Positions 34,597 to 43,125 of a stretch of DNA of 64,000 bases are shown here, one piece after another (positions within the stretch are counted from its first letter, which is position 1; each line of letters begins with the position of its first letter). Origin of the DNA: an uncultured Fluviicola sp. (lineage in GTDB: Bacteria > Bacteroidota > Bacteroidia > Flavobacteriales_D > Crocinitomicaceae); contig CAJVYC010000015.1 in assembly GCA_913009205.1 (NCBI GenBank), positions 1-64,000 on the forward strand, in the 5' to 3' direction. The notes beneath the pieces were generated by a model that saw only the letters and a list, made by a program, of their open reading frames with translations, was not told where the DNA came from and ran no database searches. The translations under genes were made by a program, and so were the position numbers.

Positions 34597-35487
34597 TTAC
34601 TTTGTAAAGTTATCCGCAACGATTAAATCTTTCGTTCCGTGTCCCCACGAGTAGAACCCTTCACCACTTTTAATTCCCTTCTTACCTGCCATTACCATAT
34701 TTACTAGCAATGGACAAGGAGCGTATTTTGGGTTTCCGAATCCGTCGTGCAAAACTTCCATAATTGCCAAACAAACGTCTAGTCCAATAAAGTCAGCCAA
34801 TTGCAAAGGTCCCATTGGATGCGCCATTCCAAGTTTCATTACCGTATCAATTTCTTCAACTCCAGCAACACCTTCGTGAAGTGTGATGATGGCTTCGTTG
34901 ATCATCGGCATAAGAATTCTGTTTGCAACAAATCCAGGATAATCATTTACTTCAACTGGAACTTTGTTCAGCTTTTTCGATGTCTCCATGATCAAGTTCG
35001 TCACCTCGTCAGAAGTAGAATAACCACGAATTATCTCAACCAATTTCATAATTGGAACTGGATTCATAAAGTGCATTCCGATTACTTTATCAGGTCTTGA
35101 TGTTACCGCCGCTATCTTTGTAATAGAGATAGAAGAAGTGTTCGATGCAAGAATTACATTCGAATCCGTTGCTTCATCTAAGTCTTTGAAAATCTTAAGT
35201 TTAAGATCGATGTTTTCAGTAGCTGCTTCAACAACTAAATCAACTCCTTTAACACCATTTTTAATCGACGTAAATGTAGAAATACGCGCAAGAGTATCGT
35301 TTTTGTCACTTTCACTAATCTTCTCCTTAGCTACCATTCGGTCTAAGTTTTTAGTGATTGTCGCAATCCCTTTATCCAATGAAGCCTGCGCTAGATCGAT
35401 AAGTGATACGTTATATCCAAATTGAGCGAATGTATGAGCGATTCCATTTCCCATTGTTCCTGCACCAACTACTGCTACGTTTTTCAT
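34597..35487 (-). CDS. 3-hydroxybutyryl-CoA dehydrogenase (HBD/PaaH-like)
   Basis: A 296-residue NAD(P)-dependent dehydrogenase oxidising (S)-3-hydroxyacyl-CoA, or reducing acetoacetyl-CoA. The N-terminal Rossmann domain opens with VAVVGAGTMGNGIAHTFAQ; the catalytic region has LASNTSSISITKIA, the His-containing GMHFMNPVPIMKLVEII and NDYPGFVANRILMPMINEA (His-Glu-Asn type site). The C-terminal domain ends LLVNMVMAGKKGIKSGEGFY. It is the short monofunctional type, not the FadB fusion. Nothing around it belongs to beta-oxidation, so pathway assignment (fatty acid, aromatic or butyrate) is open. ATG at 35487. Confidence 0.93.
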   Translation of the reverse strand: MKNVAVVGAGTMGNGIAHTFAQFGYNVSLIDLAQASLDKGIATITKNLDRMVAKEKISESDKNDTLARISTFTSIKNGVKGVDLVVEAATENIDLKLKIFKDLDEATDSNVILASNTSSISITKIAAVTSRPDKVIGMHFMNPVPIMKLVEIIRGYSTSDEVTNLIMETSKKLNKVPVEVNDYPGFVANRILMPMINEAIITLHEGVAGVEEIDTVMKLGMAHPMGPLQLADFIGLDVCLAIMEVLHDGFGNPKYAPCPLLVNMVMAGKKGIKSGEGFYSWGHGTKDLIVADNFTK

Positions 35488-35523
35488 GTTTCTGGTTTTT
35501 TGAAATACAAATATACCGTTCCA

Positions 35524-35565
35524 ATTATAAATTATGAACTATAAATTATGAATTAATCGAATAGA
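35524..35565. repeat. Short AT-rich direct repeat
   Basis: ATAAATTATGAA occurs twice in tandem with a short ACT spacer and is followed by TTAATCGAATAG. A related GAATTAATCGAAT lies before menB (about 31673). These look like small dispersed intergenic repeats of the genome. Confidence 0.5.
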
Positions 35566-35637
35566 CCGCTCCAATTTGCTCCATGTCATCTTTTATTATT
35601 TTACTTCGACTATGTCAGTGTAAATAATTTTACTTCT

Positions 35638-35645
35638 TATCTTTG
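35638..35645 (+). promoter_or_regulatory. -7 box TATCTTTG of DCC gene
   Basis: TATCTTTG is an exact consensus match and ends six bases before the ATG at 35652, so the mRNA is likely leaderless or nearly so. Confidence 0.5.
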
Positions 35646-35651
35646 TACTAA

Positions 35652-36047
35652 ATGTCTTCAAAAAAAATAATTTTTTACGATGGTGATTGTGGTTTCTGCA
35701 ATCGAAGTGTCAATTTTATCATGAAAAACGATAAGACGGAAGAGATTTTATTTGCTGCCATTCAATCAAAATTCACACAGGACTTATTTAAGGAAAAGGT
35801 ATTCGGAACTCCTGATTTAAGCACTTTCTATTTTCTGGAAAACGACAAACTCTATTCAAAATCGTCTGGAGCAAAGCGGTTAACAAAGTATTTTAAATTT
35901 CCTCAACGAATCCTAGCCATAGGATGGATTGTACCTCGATTTATTGCCGATTGGGGCTATGATTTTATAGCCAAACGAAGGCAACTTCTTTCAAAGGGCT
36001 ATTGCGTAATTCCTTCCGAAGAAGAAAAGAAGCGATTTATTACGTAA
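35652..36047 (+). CDS. DCC-family thiol-disulfide oxidoreductase-like protein (DUF393)
   Basis: A 131-residue protein with the DCC signature IIFYDGDCGFCNRSVNFIM (D-x-D-C-G-x-C), a thioredoxin-like fold with a CxxC pair. Other family points are ILFAAIQSKFTQDL, KLYSKSSGAKRLTKYF and the C-terminal FIAKRRQLLSKGYCVIPS. Redox activity is predicted for the family, but the substrate is unknown. It is 21 bases upstream of the MBOAT gene in the same direction and may be co-transcribed by chance. Confidence 0.9.
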   Translation: MSSKKIIFYDGDCGFCNRSVNFIMKNDKTEEILFAAIQSKFTQDLFKEKVFGTPDLSTFYFLENDKLYSKSSGAKRLTKYFKFPQRILAIGWIVPRFIADWGYDFIAKRRQLLSKGYCVIPSEEEKKRFIT

Positions 36048-36068
36048 AAGCACTATTTTAGCCGTCGA

Positions 36069-37499
36069 ATGGTTTTTAGCTCAGCGTATTTCATGTTTGT
36101 TTTCTTGCCTGTAGTGCTCCTTTTTATCGGGGTCCTTCACAAGAGGCTTCATAACGCTATTCTTCTCATAGCTAGCCTTTATTTTTATGCGTGGGGCAGT
36201 GTATCGCATACATCGATCTTGGTTGTTTCCATTTCATTGAATTACTTGTTTGGCCGTTTAATAGCAAGTGGTAAAGGCAAACAACGGGCTCTTCGTTTAG
36301 GGGTTGCGATCACTATCAATCTAGGGATTCTTGCTTATCTTAAATACGCGAATTTCTTCCTCGATAATTTTAACGGAGTACGGTCAATATTTGGTCATTC
36401 AATAATTGAATTTAAAGAAATCGTTCTTCCAATTGGTGTTTCCTTTTTTACATTTCAAGCAATATCTTATTTGGTCGATGTGTATCGGAAAACATCACCA
36501 GTTCAGAAAAATTACTTGGATTTAGCTTTGTATATTTCGTTGTTTCCACAGCTCGTTGCAGGGCCAATTGTCCGTTATAACGACGTTGTAGATCAACTAA
36601 AGAACCGAGTGCTCTCGATGAGTATGGCCGCCCAAGGAGTTCATCGTTTCATAATTGGTTTTGCTAAAAAGATTTTAATCGCAAATTACGTCGGTTATAT
36701 TGCCGATTTAATTTTTGGACAATCCATCGATGATATTTCCACGGGAGCAGCGTGGCTTGGAATTGTCTGTTACACACTTCAAATCTATTTCGATTTCTCT
36801 GGATATTCCGATATGGCGATTGGATTAGGTAAGATTTTCGGTTTTGATTTTATGGAAAATTTCAACCTTCCATATATCGCTGACTCGATTCGCGATTTCT
36901 GGAGAAGGTGGCACATTTCATTGTCAACATGGTTCAGAGATTATCTATACATTCCTCTAGGAGGAAGTCGAAAAGGAAAACTGTTAACCCTAAGAAACTT
37001 GATGATCGTGTTCTTGTTGACGGGACTCTGGCATGGAGCAAGTTGGACATTTGTTCTTTGGGGAGTTTACCACGGATTGTTCCTTTTGGTAGAAAGATCA
37101 GGTTTTGATAAGGTCTTGAATTTTGTTTACAAACCAATTCAAATTCTTTACACTTTACTTGTTGTGATGATTGGTTGGGTACTTTTCAGATCTGAAACGC
37201 TTGGAGATGCAAAAGCATTTATTGGTAAGATGTTCTTCATGGGAAATCAAAACAGTCTCAAAATATATGCGCAAGACTTTCTTGATAACAAAGCGATTTT
37301 TGTTCTTCTCGTTGCCACTTTTCTTGCCTTCGGATTTGGCAGATGGATAATTGACAAATTGAAAGTGTCAATGAGTAGTGGGGGAGCAGCTGTTACATTA
37401 GATCTTATGAAATCCATTATTGCTTTTTCATTACTTTTCTTATCTATTTTATACTTGGCTGGAAACACATACAACCCTTTCATTTATTTCAGATTTTGA
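36069..37499 (+). CDS. MBOAT O-acyltransferase (AlgI-like)
   Basis: A 476-residue membrane protein with about 11 helices. It matches AlgI-type MBOAT proteins: SAYFMFVFLPVVLLFIGVLH at the start, YLKYANFFLDNF, LPIGVSFFTFQAISYLVDVYR, LFPQLVAGPIVRYND, FDFSGYSDMAIGLGKIFGF, FWRRWHISLSTWFRDYLYIP, LGGSRKG and the catalytic-His motif LLTGLWHGASWTF. It moves acetyl groups from the cytosol across the membrane to an exported polysaccharide or peptidoglycan-like acceptor. The partner gene overlaps its stop (TGATG at 37497-37501). No polysaccharide synthesis genes are nearby, so the acceptor is unknown. Confidence 0.93.
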   Translation: MVFSSAYFMFVFLPVVLLFIGVLHKRLHNAILLIASLYFYAWGSVSHTSILVVSISLNYLFGRLIASGKGKQRALRLGVAITINLGILAYLKYANFFLDNFNGVRSIFGHSIIEFKEIVLPIGVSFFTFQAISYLVDVYRKTSPVQKNYLDLALYISLFPQLVAGPIVRYNDVVDQLKNRVLSMSMAAQGVHRFIIGFAKKILIANYVGYIADLIFGQSIDDISTGAAWLGIVCYTLQIYFDFSGYSDMAIGLGKIFGFDFMENFNLPYIADSIRDFWRRWHISLSTWFRDYLYIPLGGSRKGKLLTLRNLMIVFLLTGLWHGASWTFVLWGVYHGLFLLVERSGFDKVLNFVYKPIQILYTLLVVMIGWVLFRSETLGDAKAFIGKMFFMGNQNSLKIYAQDFLDNKAIFVLLVATFLAFGFGRWIIDKLKVSMSSGGAAVTLDLMKSIIAFSLLFLSILYLAGNTYNPFIYFRF

Positions 37500-38632
37500 T
37501 GGAGAAAGGAAAGAAAATAATCAACTATTTTACGGTTTTAGGATTCTTCCTAATTCTAACCTTTCCGATGGTTAATGGCTACATGCAGTTTATCGATGAA
37601 GCTGAAATAGTAGAGAATAGAAAGTTGGGCGAAAAGCCTGTCTTTGATATAAATACACTTGATAACTATACTGAAAAGTACAACACGTATTATTCTGATA
37701 ATTTCAGCTTGAGAACCAATCTAATTGACTTTTTGAATAAAAGTGAGTACAATGTCTTCGGTTTGTCATCTAAGCCAGGAGTAGTAACCGCAGGAACAAA
37801 TGGATGGTTTTATGCAACGAAATCGAAGGACTATTATGAAAATACAATTTTATACAACAAAGAGGAGCTGGATAGAATACAACAAGAATTGATACAAAGA
37901 AATCATTGGTGTGAGTCAAAGGGTATAAAGTATTACACGGTTATTGTTCCAAATAAAATGAATATTTATCCTGAGTATTTGCCGAGAACGGTATTTAAGA
38001 AAGGAAAAAAGAGTCGCTACGATCAATTAACGGGGCTTGATTCGGTTGCTGACATTAACATTATAGGACTTAAAGAAACCTTATTGAATCATAAGAAAGA
38101 CAAGTATCTTCTTTACCAAAAAGTAGATGATCATTGGACGGACTTCGGTGCTTTTTTAGGATATCAAACGATCATGAAAAATGTGGAAAAGGACTTTCCA
38201 GAATTAAAACCTCAATCACTTGACGAGTATACTGTTTCCATAGAGTTGAAAGATGGCAACATGGTCGCAATGATTAGTCTGACAGATAAGTTTCCAGAGC
38301 GTTTCGTGAAGTTGACTCGGAAAAAACTATCATCGGTCCTACCCGGCAAAAAGAAAGGCTACAAATCAGATGGTGCAATCTCTGCGGATCAAGTAGAAAT
38401 GGTAAAGGTTAATCCAGATGGGAAACCGTTGAAATGTTTAATTATTCGAGATTCATTTTCCCGAGCGATGATGCCATTCTTCAATGAACATTTTCAATCA
38501 ATCACTTACATTCACGATTCATGGCGCGGAGGGTTAAGGCAAGATATTATTGAGCTTGAAAAACCAGATGTTGTAATGGTGATTATGCTCGAAACTCATT
38601 CCAATGGGCCTTTGACTTTTCCTTCGTTTTAA
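37499..38632 (+). CDS. DHHW/AlgJ-AlgX-like SGNH acetyltransferase
   Basis: A 377-residue membrane-anchored protein: one N-terminal helix (YFTVLGFFLILTFPMVNGY), then a periplasmic SGNH-hydrolase-like domain. Catalytic-type motifs are YQKVDDHWTDFGAFLGY (the Asp-His pair) and LIIRDSFSRAMMPFF (the Ser). NGWFYATKSKDYY and YYTVIVPNKMNIYPEYLP are also typical. It should transfer the acetyl group supplied by the MBOAT partner to the exported glycan. I choose ATG 37499, which overlaps the TGA of the MBOAT gene. The stop overlaps by four bases the end of the convergent TerB-like gene. Confidence 0.9.
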   Translation: MEKGKKIINYFTVLGFFLILTFPMVNGYMQFIDEAEIVENRKLGEKPVFDINTLDNYTEKYNTYYSDNFSLRTNLIDFLNKSEYNVFGLSSKPGVVTAGTNGWFYATKSKDYYENTILYNKEELDRIQQELIQRNHWCESKGIKYYTVIVPNKMNIYPEYLPRTVFKKGKKSRYDQLTGLDSVADINIIGLKETLLNHKKDKYLLYQKVDDHWTDFGAFLGYQTIMKNVEKDFPELKPQSLDEYTVSIELKDGNMVAMISLTDKFPERFVKLTRKKLSSVLPGKKKGYKSDGAISADQVEMVKVNPDGKPLKCLIIRDSFSRAMMPFFNEHFQSITYIHDSWRGGLRQDIIELEKPDVVMVIMLETHSNGPLTFPSF

Positions 38633-39024
38633 TTGTGTTGAGATCTAAAAACTGAAATTAATTTATCTGGTGGAATGATACCATTTTCATACTCTCCCAT
38701 TAGTCTAAGTAATGCATTTGTAGCGTTTGGTTGAAGTCCCATTCGAATTCCGATGTTGCGAACATGAAGTAATTCCTCTTCGCTAACACTCTTGTCGACG
38801 TTCATAACAAGGATCAGTCGTTGGAATTGAACAATGCGATCCAATTCGTTTTTAGGCGGCGTAAACTCTATGTATTGCTCAAACAATCCTTTGAATTCGT
38901 CATCGGATATTTCCAGTTGTCGCGCTATAGCATATAGAAAATTAAACTCTTCATCTCGAAGTTGTTGGTCCGTACGAGCCAATTTGATTAGTTCTGTTAG
39001 TAGACTCAATTTTTCCTTATCCAT
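38629..39024 (-). CDS. TerB-like helical protein
   Basis: A 131-residue all-helical cytosolic protein resembling TerB-like domains: LLTELIKLARTDQQLRDEEFNFLYAIARQLEIS and the second helical half with an acidic, metal-binding-like start (NVDKSVSEEELLHVRNIG). The two halves look related, as in TerB. Tellurite resistance is not implied; the fold is widespread. Ten bases separate it from the hydrolase gene upstream (39035), so they form an operon. Its end overlaps the DHHW gene by four bases. Confidence 0.7.
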   Translation of the reverse strand: MDKEKLSLLTELIKLARTDQQLRDEEFNFLYAIARQLEISDDEFKGLFEQYIEFTPPKNELDRIVQFQRLILVMNVDKSVSEEELLHVRNIGIRMGLQPNATNALLRLMGEYENGIIPPDKLISVFRSQHN

Positions 39025-39034
39025 AGATCTACTT

Positions 39035-39862
39035 TTACGTATTTAAAAATTTTAATGTTAATTCACAGGCTTCTTTTAATGCATCAGGCATCGAAGTTTT
39101 AGTCCAAGGTTGCGACGCATCAAATGTATGTTGGGTGCCTTTTATAATGGTTAAATCAACATTTAGCCAATTCGCCAGCGATTCGCCTTCAATCACTTTT
39201 ATTGAAGCGTCATTGTCTCCATGAATGACCAACGTTTCCTTTTTATTTGACTTACAATACGACTCAATATCCAATCGGTCTTTGTTTGAAGTATAATCCA
39301 GATATTGATCAAAAAGATGCGGCATTGCTTGTTTGGTTCTTCTATTTTGGTGATATCGGATTTCCTCAGTTTTCCATTGTTCTAATAATTCTCCTTTTGG
39401 AAAACGCGACCCAACGGAAGAGATTCCCGCCCAAGAACAAATTTTTGAAATGTGCTTATTCTCAGATTGAAGCAAAGCAATTCCACCACCACGAGAGTGA
39501 CCAATCAGATGTATCTCAGGAGTTATTTCAAATTTTTTCTGAATCATTTCTAAAATGGCTTCAAAGTCTAAAACCTCTTTTGAATAAGAATTTTTTGCAA
39601 ATGAATTCAAGTCCTCAAAATCGATTGGATTGTCTAAAGTACCCCCGTTGTGACTTACGTTGTATTTCAAAAATCCGTAATTGTTTTCCACAAAATACGA
39701 TTGCACGAGGTTCCAGCATCCCCAGTCTTTAAAGCCCATATAACCATGAATGAACACGATTAATTTCCCATTCCAATCCGCAGGAGTTTCAAGATCAAAC
39801 AAACTTAATTTGTTTATGGCCCCCTGATAGACCTCATTTTTAATGGAAATTACTGAATTCAT
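39035..39862 (-). CDS. Alpha/beta hydrolase
   Basis: A 275-residue serine hydrolase. The nucleophile elbow is GHSRGGG (Ser), the oxyanion region KLIVFIHGYMGFKDWG, the acid is Asp in VIHGDNDASIKV, and the His is in IKGTQHTFDASQPW. All three catalytic residues are present, in the dienelactone-hydrolase/lipase-like order. I start at ATG 39862; the frame runs to a TTG at 39889 but the extra residues look unrelated. Cytosolic, substrate unknown. It precedes the TerB-like gene by ten bases. Confidence 0.85.
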   Translation of the reverse strand: MNSVISIKNEVYQGAINKLSLFDLETPADWNGKLIVFIHGYMGFKDWGCWNLVQSYFVENNYGFLKYNVSHNGGTLDNPIDFEDLNSFAKNSYSKEVLDFEAILEMIQKKFEITPEIHLIGHSRGGGIALLQSENKHISKICSWAGISSVGSRFPKGELLEQWKTEEIRYHQNRRTKQAMPHLFDQYLDYTSNKDRLDIESYCKSNKKETLVIHGDNDASIKVIEGESLANWLNVDLTIIKGTQHTFDASQPWTKTSMPDALKEACELTLKFLNT

Positions 39863-40046
39863 AAGTACGCTCTGATTAAGAATCCTCAAAATAGCGTTAA
39901 GATTTCAGATAGCGAATCAATTCAATTAAAGATTTTTAGAAGTACGAATAATTACGTGGTGAACTCCAAAGTCCATTGTGAATAACCTTGTAAACTTCAC
40001 TTGAATCCAAAGACCTTAATCAGTATCTTAGCGGCTAAACTTAGAA

Positions 40047-40436
40047 TTGTTGAAGAAGCTATACTTTCTATTTTTATTGGTGGCAATCGTTAGCTGTTCC
40101 GAGGATTTTGGCAGCGAGGTCGTTGGCGGGGACTTGACGGTTTTTTATACAAATGCTGAGGATAAACCTCTAGCGTCTGATTTGGTACTTTTTTATAAAA
40201 ATAACAACCTCATTTTTAGTGAACCGCAGCATATTCAAATTACTAGAATAAAAAAAGGATACCGCATCAATATTATTGCCAAAGACTTTAAGGAAGCCCA
40301 AAAGATGAGCTTTAAAAATCGAAAGGCCTTATTGAAACTTCATGGAATGCTGCAGGACAGTATTTTTATTAATAACAAGGTAGACCTTATTGTCTGCGAT
40401 GACCAATTTAAACCCATTATCAAAATTAATAAATGA
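40047..40436 (+). CDS. Small lipoprotein heading the epimerase-CBS operon
   Basis: A 129-residue protein with TTG start at 40047 (a second TTG follows directly). The signal peptide LYFLFLLVAIVSCS carries a lipobox-like VSC with Cys17 followed by Ser and Glu. The mature part is a small beta-rich domain with no recognised family (LTVFYTNAEDKPLASDLVLF, IQITRIKKGYRINIIAKDF). Its TGA overlaps the ATG of the epimerase gene (ATGA), so they are translationally coupled. A TATCTTAG box at 40023-40030 could serve as -7 element. Confidence 0.65.
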   Translation: MLKKLYFLFLLVAIVSCSEDFGSEVVGGDLTVFYTNAEDKPLASDLVLFYKNNNLIFSEPQHIQITRIKKGYRINIIAKDFKEAQKMSFKNRKALLKLHGMLQDSIFINNKVDLIVCDDQFKPIIKINK

Positions 40437-41437
40437 AGATATCAGCATCAATTTATAGCGATAAGAAAAGACTGCTAAGCGAAGTGATTGAAGACCTTCT
40501 GCAACATCAAGTAGATCTTTTGCACGTGGATTGCAATGATGACGTTTCTGTTTTTGAAGACATTAAATTAATCCGAACGATTTGCAATATTCCCGTTGAT
40601 TTGCATATCATTACGGACACCCCAGAAAAATACTATGCGCTACTGATTGAAACGCCCGTTGAATACGTGACTTTTCAATACGAAGATTTAAAAAGTCCAC
40701 TCAATATTCCAGATGAAGTTACCGGGAAACTTGGAATCGCAGTAACAACTCCAACGAGTGTTCAGATTTTCGAAGAGTATAAAAACTTCGATTTCATTTT
40801 GATTATGGCAACAATTCCAGGTCAAAGCGGAGGGAAGTTCGATACGATCAATTTTGCGAAGATTAGAGAGTTTAGAAATTCATACCCAGGAAAATCTATC
40901 CATGTTGATGGAGGTGTAAATGCAGAAGTTTCCTTCATTCTTCGGAATATGGGCGTGACAAGTTCGGTTTCTGGATCGTATTTGTTTAACGCAGCAAGCA
41001 TTGGAAACGCATTGATGAATTTGACGCAAAGAGCTGTCGAATCACATTTTTCAGTCACTGATTTTATGATTCCGTTGAACGAATCTCCAGTTATAAACGC
41101 TTCGGACCTTTCGATGGAAACGGCCTTGAAGTCAATTGATACCGGGAAGTTAGGCTTCACATTGGTTGTCAATCAAGAAGGGAAACTTGACGGGTTGATT
41201 TCAAATGCAGATATCCGAAAAGGTCTTTTAAAGCATTTGGATGATTTGAATGGGATTGATCCTATTCAATTATTAAATCAAAATCCGACATGTATTCTTG
41301 ACGACGCTACCGTTCTCGAAATGCTGCAATTAATCAAGAAGTCTCGGTTTCCTATCTTGTATTTACCTGTGTTAAATAAAGAAGGTTTTGCCAAAGGAAT
41401 TGTTACTTTTGTTAACCTTATTAAAGGAGAATTATGA
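40433..41437 (+). CDS. Ribulose-phosphate 3-epimerase-like domain fused to CBS pair
   Basis: A 334-residue cytosolic protein. Residues 1-200 are a TIM barrel of the ribulose-5-phosphate 3-epimerase family with the metal and catalytic residues kept: His31 and Asp33 (LLHVDCND), His58 (VDLHIIT) and Asp159 (IHVDGGV); the phosphate-site region is ILIMATIPGQSGGKF. Residues 205-334 are two CBS motifs (SDLSMETALKSIDTGKLGF, GLISNADIRKGLLKH, FPILYLPVLNKEGFAKGIV), very like the CBS pair at the end of KdsD/KpsF arabinose-phosphate isomerases. This fusion is not usual for epimerases. It overlaps both neighbours by four bases (ATGA) and precedes DAHP synthase and a KdsC-like phosphatase, so a regulated pentose- or ketose-phosphate step feeding them is plausible inference. 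Confidence 0.8.
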   Translation: MKISASIYSDKKRLLSEVIEDLLQHQVDLLHVDCNDDVSVFEDIKLIRTICNIPVDLHIITDTPEKYYALLIETPVEYVTFQYEDLKSPLNIPDEVTGKLGIAVTTPTSVQIFEEYKNFDFILIMATIPGQSGGKFDTINFAKIREFRNSYPGKSIHVDGGVNAEVSFILRNMGVTSSVSGSYLFNAASIGNALMNLTQRAVESHFSVTDFMIPLNESPVINASDLSMETALKSIDTGKLGFTLVVNQEGKLDGLISNADIRKGLLKHLDDLNGIDPIQLLNQNPTCILDDATVLEMLQLIKKSRFPILYLPVLNKEGFAKGIVTFVNLIKGEL

Positions 41438-42432
41438 TCTTACACCTGAAGGAAAACACTACTACTGAACGAGCTCGAGAAATCGCAGACAAAATCAATG
41501 CATTTCACGTTGTGTCTAACAATACCAATGTTCTAATCTCTGGAAGTGGAATGAAAACAGTTCCAACAGAAATTGAGTTTGAAGTAGACGAATCGTGGGC
41601 ATTTGATAACGATATTCAACTGGCTTCTAAAAATTACCAATCCGAAAAACGAGAAGTTACGATTGGAAACGTTACAATTGGAGGAAATCAAAATTCAACA
41701 TTGTTAATTGGTGGACCTTGCTCGGTTGAGTCGGAAGATCAAATTAGAGAATCTGCTGAATTGCTTGTAGAGATGGGATTGACGACACTTCGCGGTGGAT
41801 GTTATAAACCAAGAACAAGTCCTTATTCTTTCCAAGGAATGGGATTGGATGGATTGAAACTTTTGTCCAAAATGCGCGAAGAGTTTGGATTGAATGTCAT
41901 TACGGAAGCGAGAGATGCCTCACATATTCATGAAGTTATTGAATATTCAGACGTAATTCAAGTTGGAGCTAAAGCAATGTATGATCAAGGAATTTTACGT
42001 GCTTGTGCTAAAACACAGAAACCTGTTTTGATTAAAAGAGGGTTTGGAAGTACTTTGAAAGAGTTTGTTCAAGCAGCAGAGTTTATATTGTCTGGAGGAA
42101 ATGAAAACGTAATTCTTTGCGAACGTGGATTGAGAACGTTTGAAACAAATACACGATTTACATTGGATTTATGTGGTGTTGCCTGGTTGCAAGAACACAC
42201 GAACTTGCCAATTGTACTTGATCCAAGTCATGCAATGGGATACGCATACGGCGTTCCAGTTCTCGCAAAAGCATGTGTCGCTATGGGAGTTGACGGTTTG
42301 TTAATCGAAGCACACAGAAACCCAGCTGTTGCGAAGTCGGACGCTTCACAGCAATTGAATCACGAAGAATTTAAGCAATTATTGAATCAATTGAAACCAG
42401 TTGCGGCAGCGGTAGGTTACAAAATGATATAA
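41434..42432 (+). CDS. aroF: DAHP synthase, class I beta (KDO8P synthase-like)
   Basis: A 332-residue 3-deoxy-D-arabino-heptulosonate-7-phosphate synthase joining phosphoenolpyruvate and erythrose 4-phosphate, the first step to aromatic compounds. Residues 1-80 are the ferredoxin-like regulatory domain found in Thermotoga-type enzymes; residues 85-332 are the barrel with LLIGGPCSVES, LRGGCYKPRTSPYSFQG, DVIQVGAKAM, VLIKRGFGSTLKEF, NVILCERGLRTFE and the metal-site DPSHAMGYAYGV. There is no fused chorismate mutase. A strong AAAGGAGA Shine-Dalgarno-like stretch and an ATGA overlap couple it to the epimerase-CBS gene. The I-beta class is sequence-close to KdsA, which matters for the odd operon context. 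Confidence 0.93.
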   Translation: MILHLKENTTTERAREIADKINAFHVVSNNTNVLISGSGMKTVPTEIEFEVDESWAFDNDIQLASKNYQSEKREVTIGNVTIGGNQNSTLLIGGPCSVESEDQIRESAELLVEMGLTTLRGGCYKPRTSPYSFQGMGLDGLKLLSKMREEFGLNVITEARDASHIHEVIEYSDVIQVGAKAMYDQGILRACAKTQKPVLIKRGFGSTLKEFVQAAEFILSGGNENVILCERGLRTFETNTRFTLDLCGVAWLQEHTNLPIVLDPSHAMGYAYGVPVLAKACVAMGVDGLLIEAHRNPAVAKSDASQQLNHEEFKQLLNQLKPVAAAVGYKMI

Positions 42433-42439
42433 GAATATT

Positions 42440-43117
42440 ATGTACTTAGAAGCAAACATAAAAGGGCTGTGCAGCAAATTTGGATTAGATTACGAAGAAT
42501 TCCTTTCTGAGTTGGATGTTGAAAATGCGCTTGAATTGTCGGTTTATGATCTGGAAGCAATTGCTGAAGAGTATGAAGTTGATTTGAATGCGTTGATTTT
42601 TAAAAACGTTTTTAAAACCAAGGATTTAGCAGCTAAGATTTCTAAAATAAAACTTCTTATATTGGATGTTGACGGCGTTATGACCGATGGAGGAATGTAT
42701 TTTACAGAATCAGGAGATCAGTTCAAAAAGTTCAATACAAAGGATGGAATGGCAATTATTCACTTGACGAAAAGTAATTTCCAAGTCGGAATTATTTCTT
42801 CAGGATTTAAAGGTGTAGCCGTTCAGAAACGAGCAGAAATGTTGGGGATTCAGCACTGTGCGGTGAACAGAGCGCCTAAGATTGAAACACTAAAGGAAAT
42901 TTGCGATACACTTAGTATCGGATTGGAAAACGTTGCGATGATCGGTGATGACATCAATGATCTGGATGTAATGAAAAATTGCGGGATTGCAGCATGTCCT
43001 AAAAATGCCGTTGGATCAGTTAAAAATGAAGCTGACATTATTCTATCTCTCAATGGTGGAGAAGGATGTGTTAGAGAATTCATTGATCAGTATTTATTAA
43101 AAGCACCGTTGAACTAG
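42440..43117 (+). CDS. KdsC-like HAD phosphatase with N-terminal extension
   Basis: A 225-residue protein. Residues 66-225 are a C0-type HAD phosphatase of the KdsC family: LLILDVDGVMTDGGMYF (nucleophile Asp76, acid Asp78), GIISSGFKG, the Lys motif RAPKIETL, and MIGDDINDLDVMKNCGIAAC; the closing GGEGCVREFIDQYL is the KdsC tetramer tail. KdsC removes phosphate from KDO 8-phosphate; related enzymes act on other 3-deoxy-ulosonate phosphates. Residues 1-65 are an acidic helical extension (LDYEEFLSELDVENALELS) absent from ordinary KdsC of about 170 residues. It is seven bases after DAHP synthase, so its substrate may be the DAHP synthase product or a KDO-like compound; both are inference. Confidence 0.85.
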   Translation: MYLEANIKGLCSKFGLDYEEFLSELDVENALELSVYDLEAIAEEYEVDLNALIFKNVFKTKDLAAKISKIKLLILDVDGVMTDGGMYFTESGDQFKKFNTKDGMAIIHLTKSNFQVGIISSGFKGVAVQKRAEMLGIQHCAVNRAPKIETLKEICDTLSIGLENVAMIGDDINDLDVMKNCGIAACPKNAVGSVKNEADIILSLNGGEGCVREFIDQYLLKAPLN

Positions 43118-43125
43118 TTGACAAT

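Noticed and set aside
38629-39024. TerB-like gene as tellurite resistance
   Set aside because: The domain is common in non-resistance proteins and no other ter genes are near.
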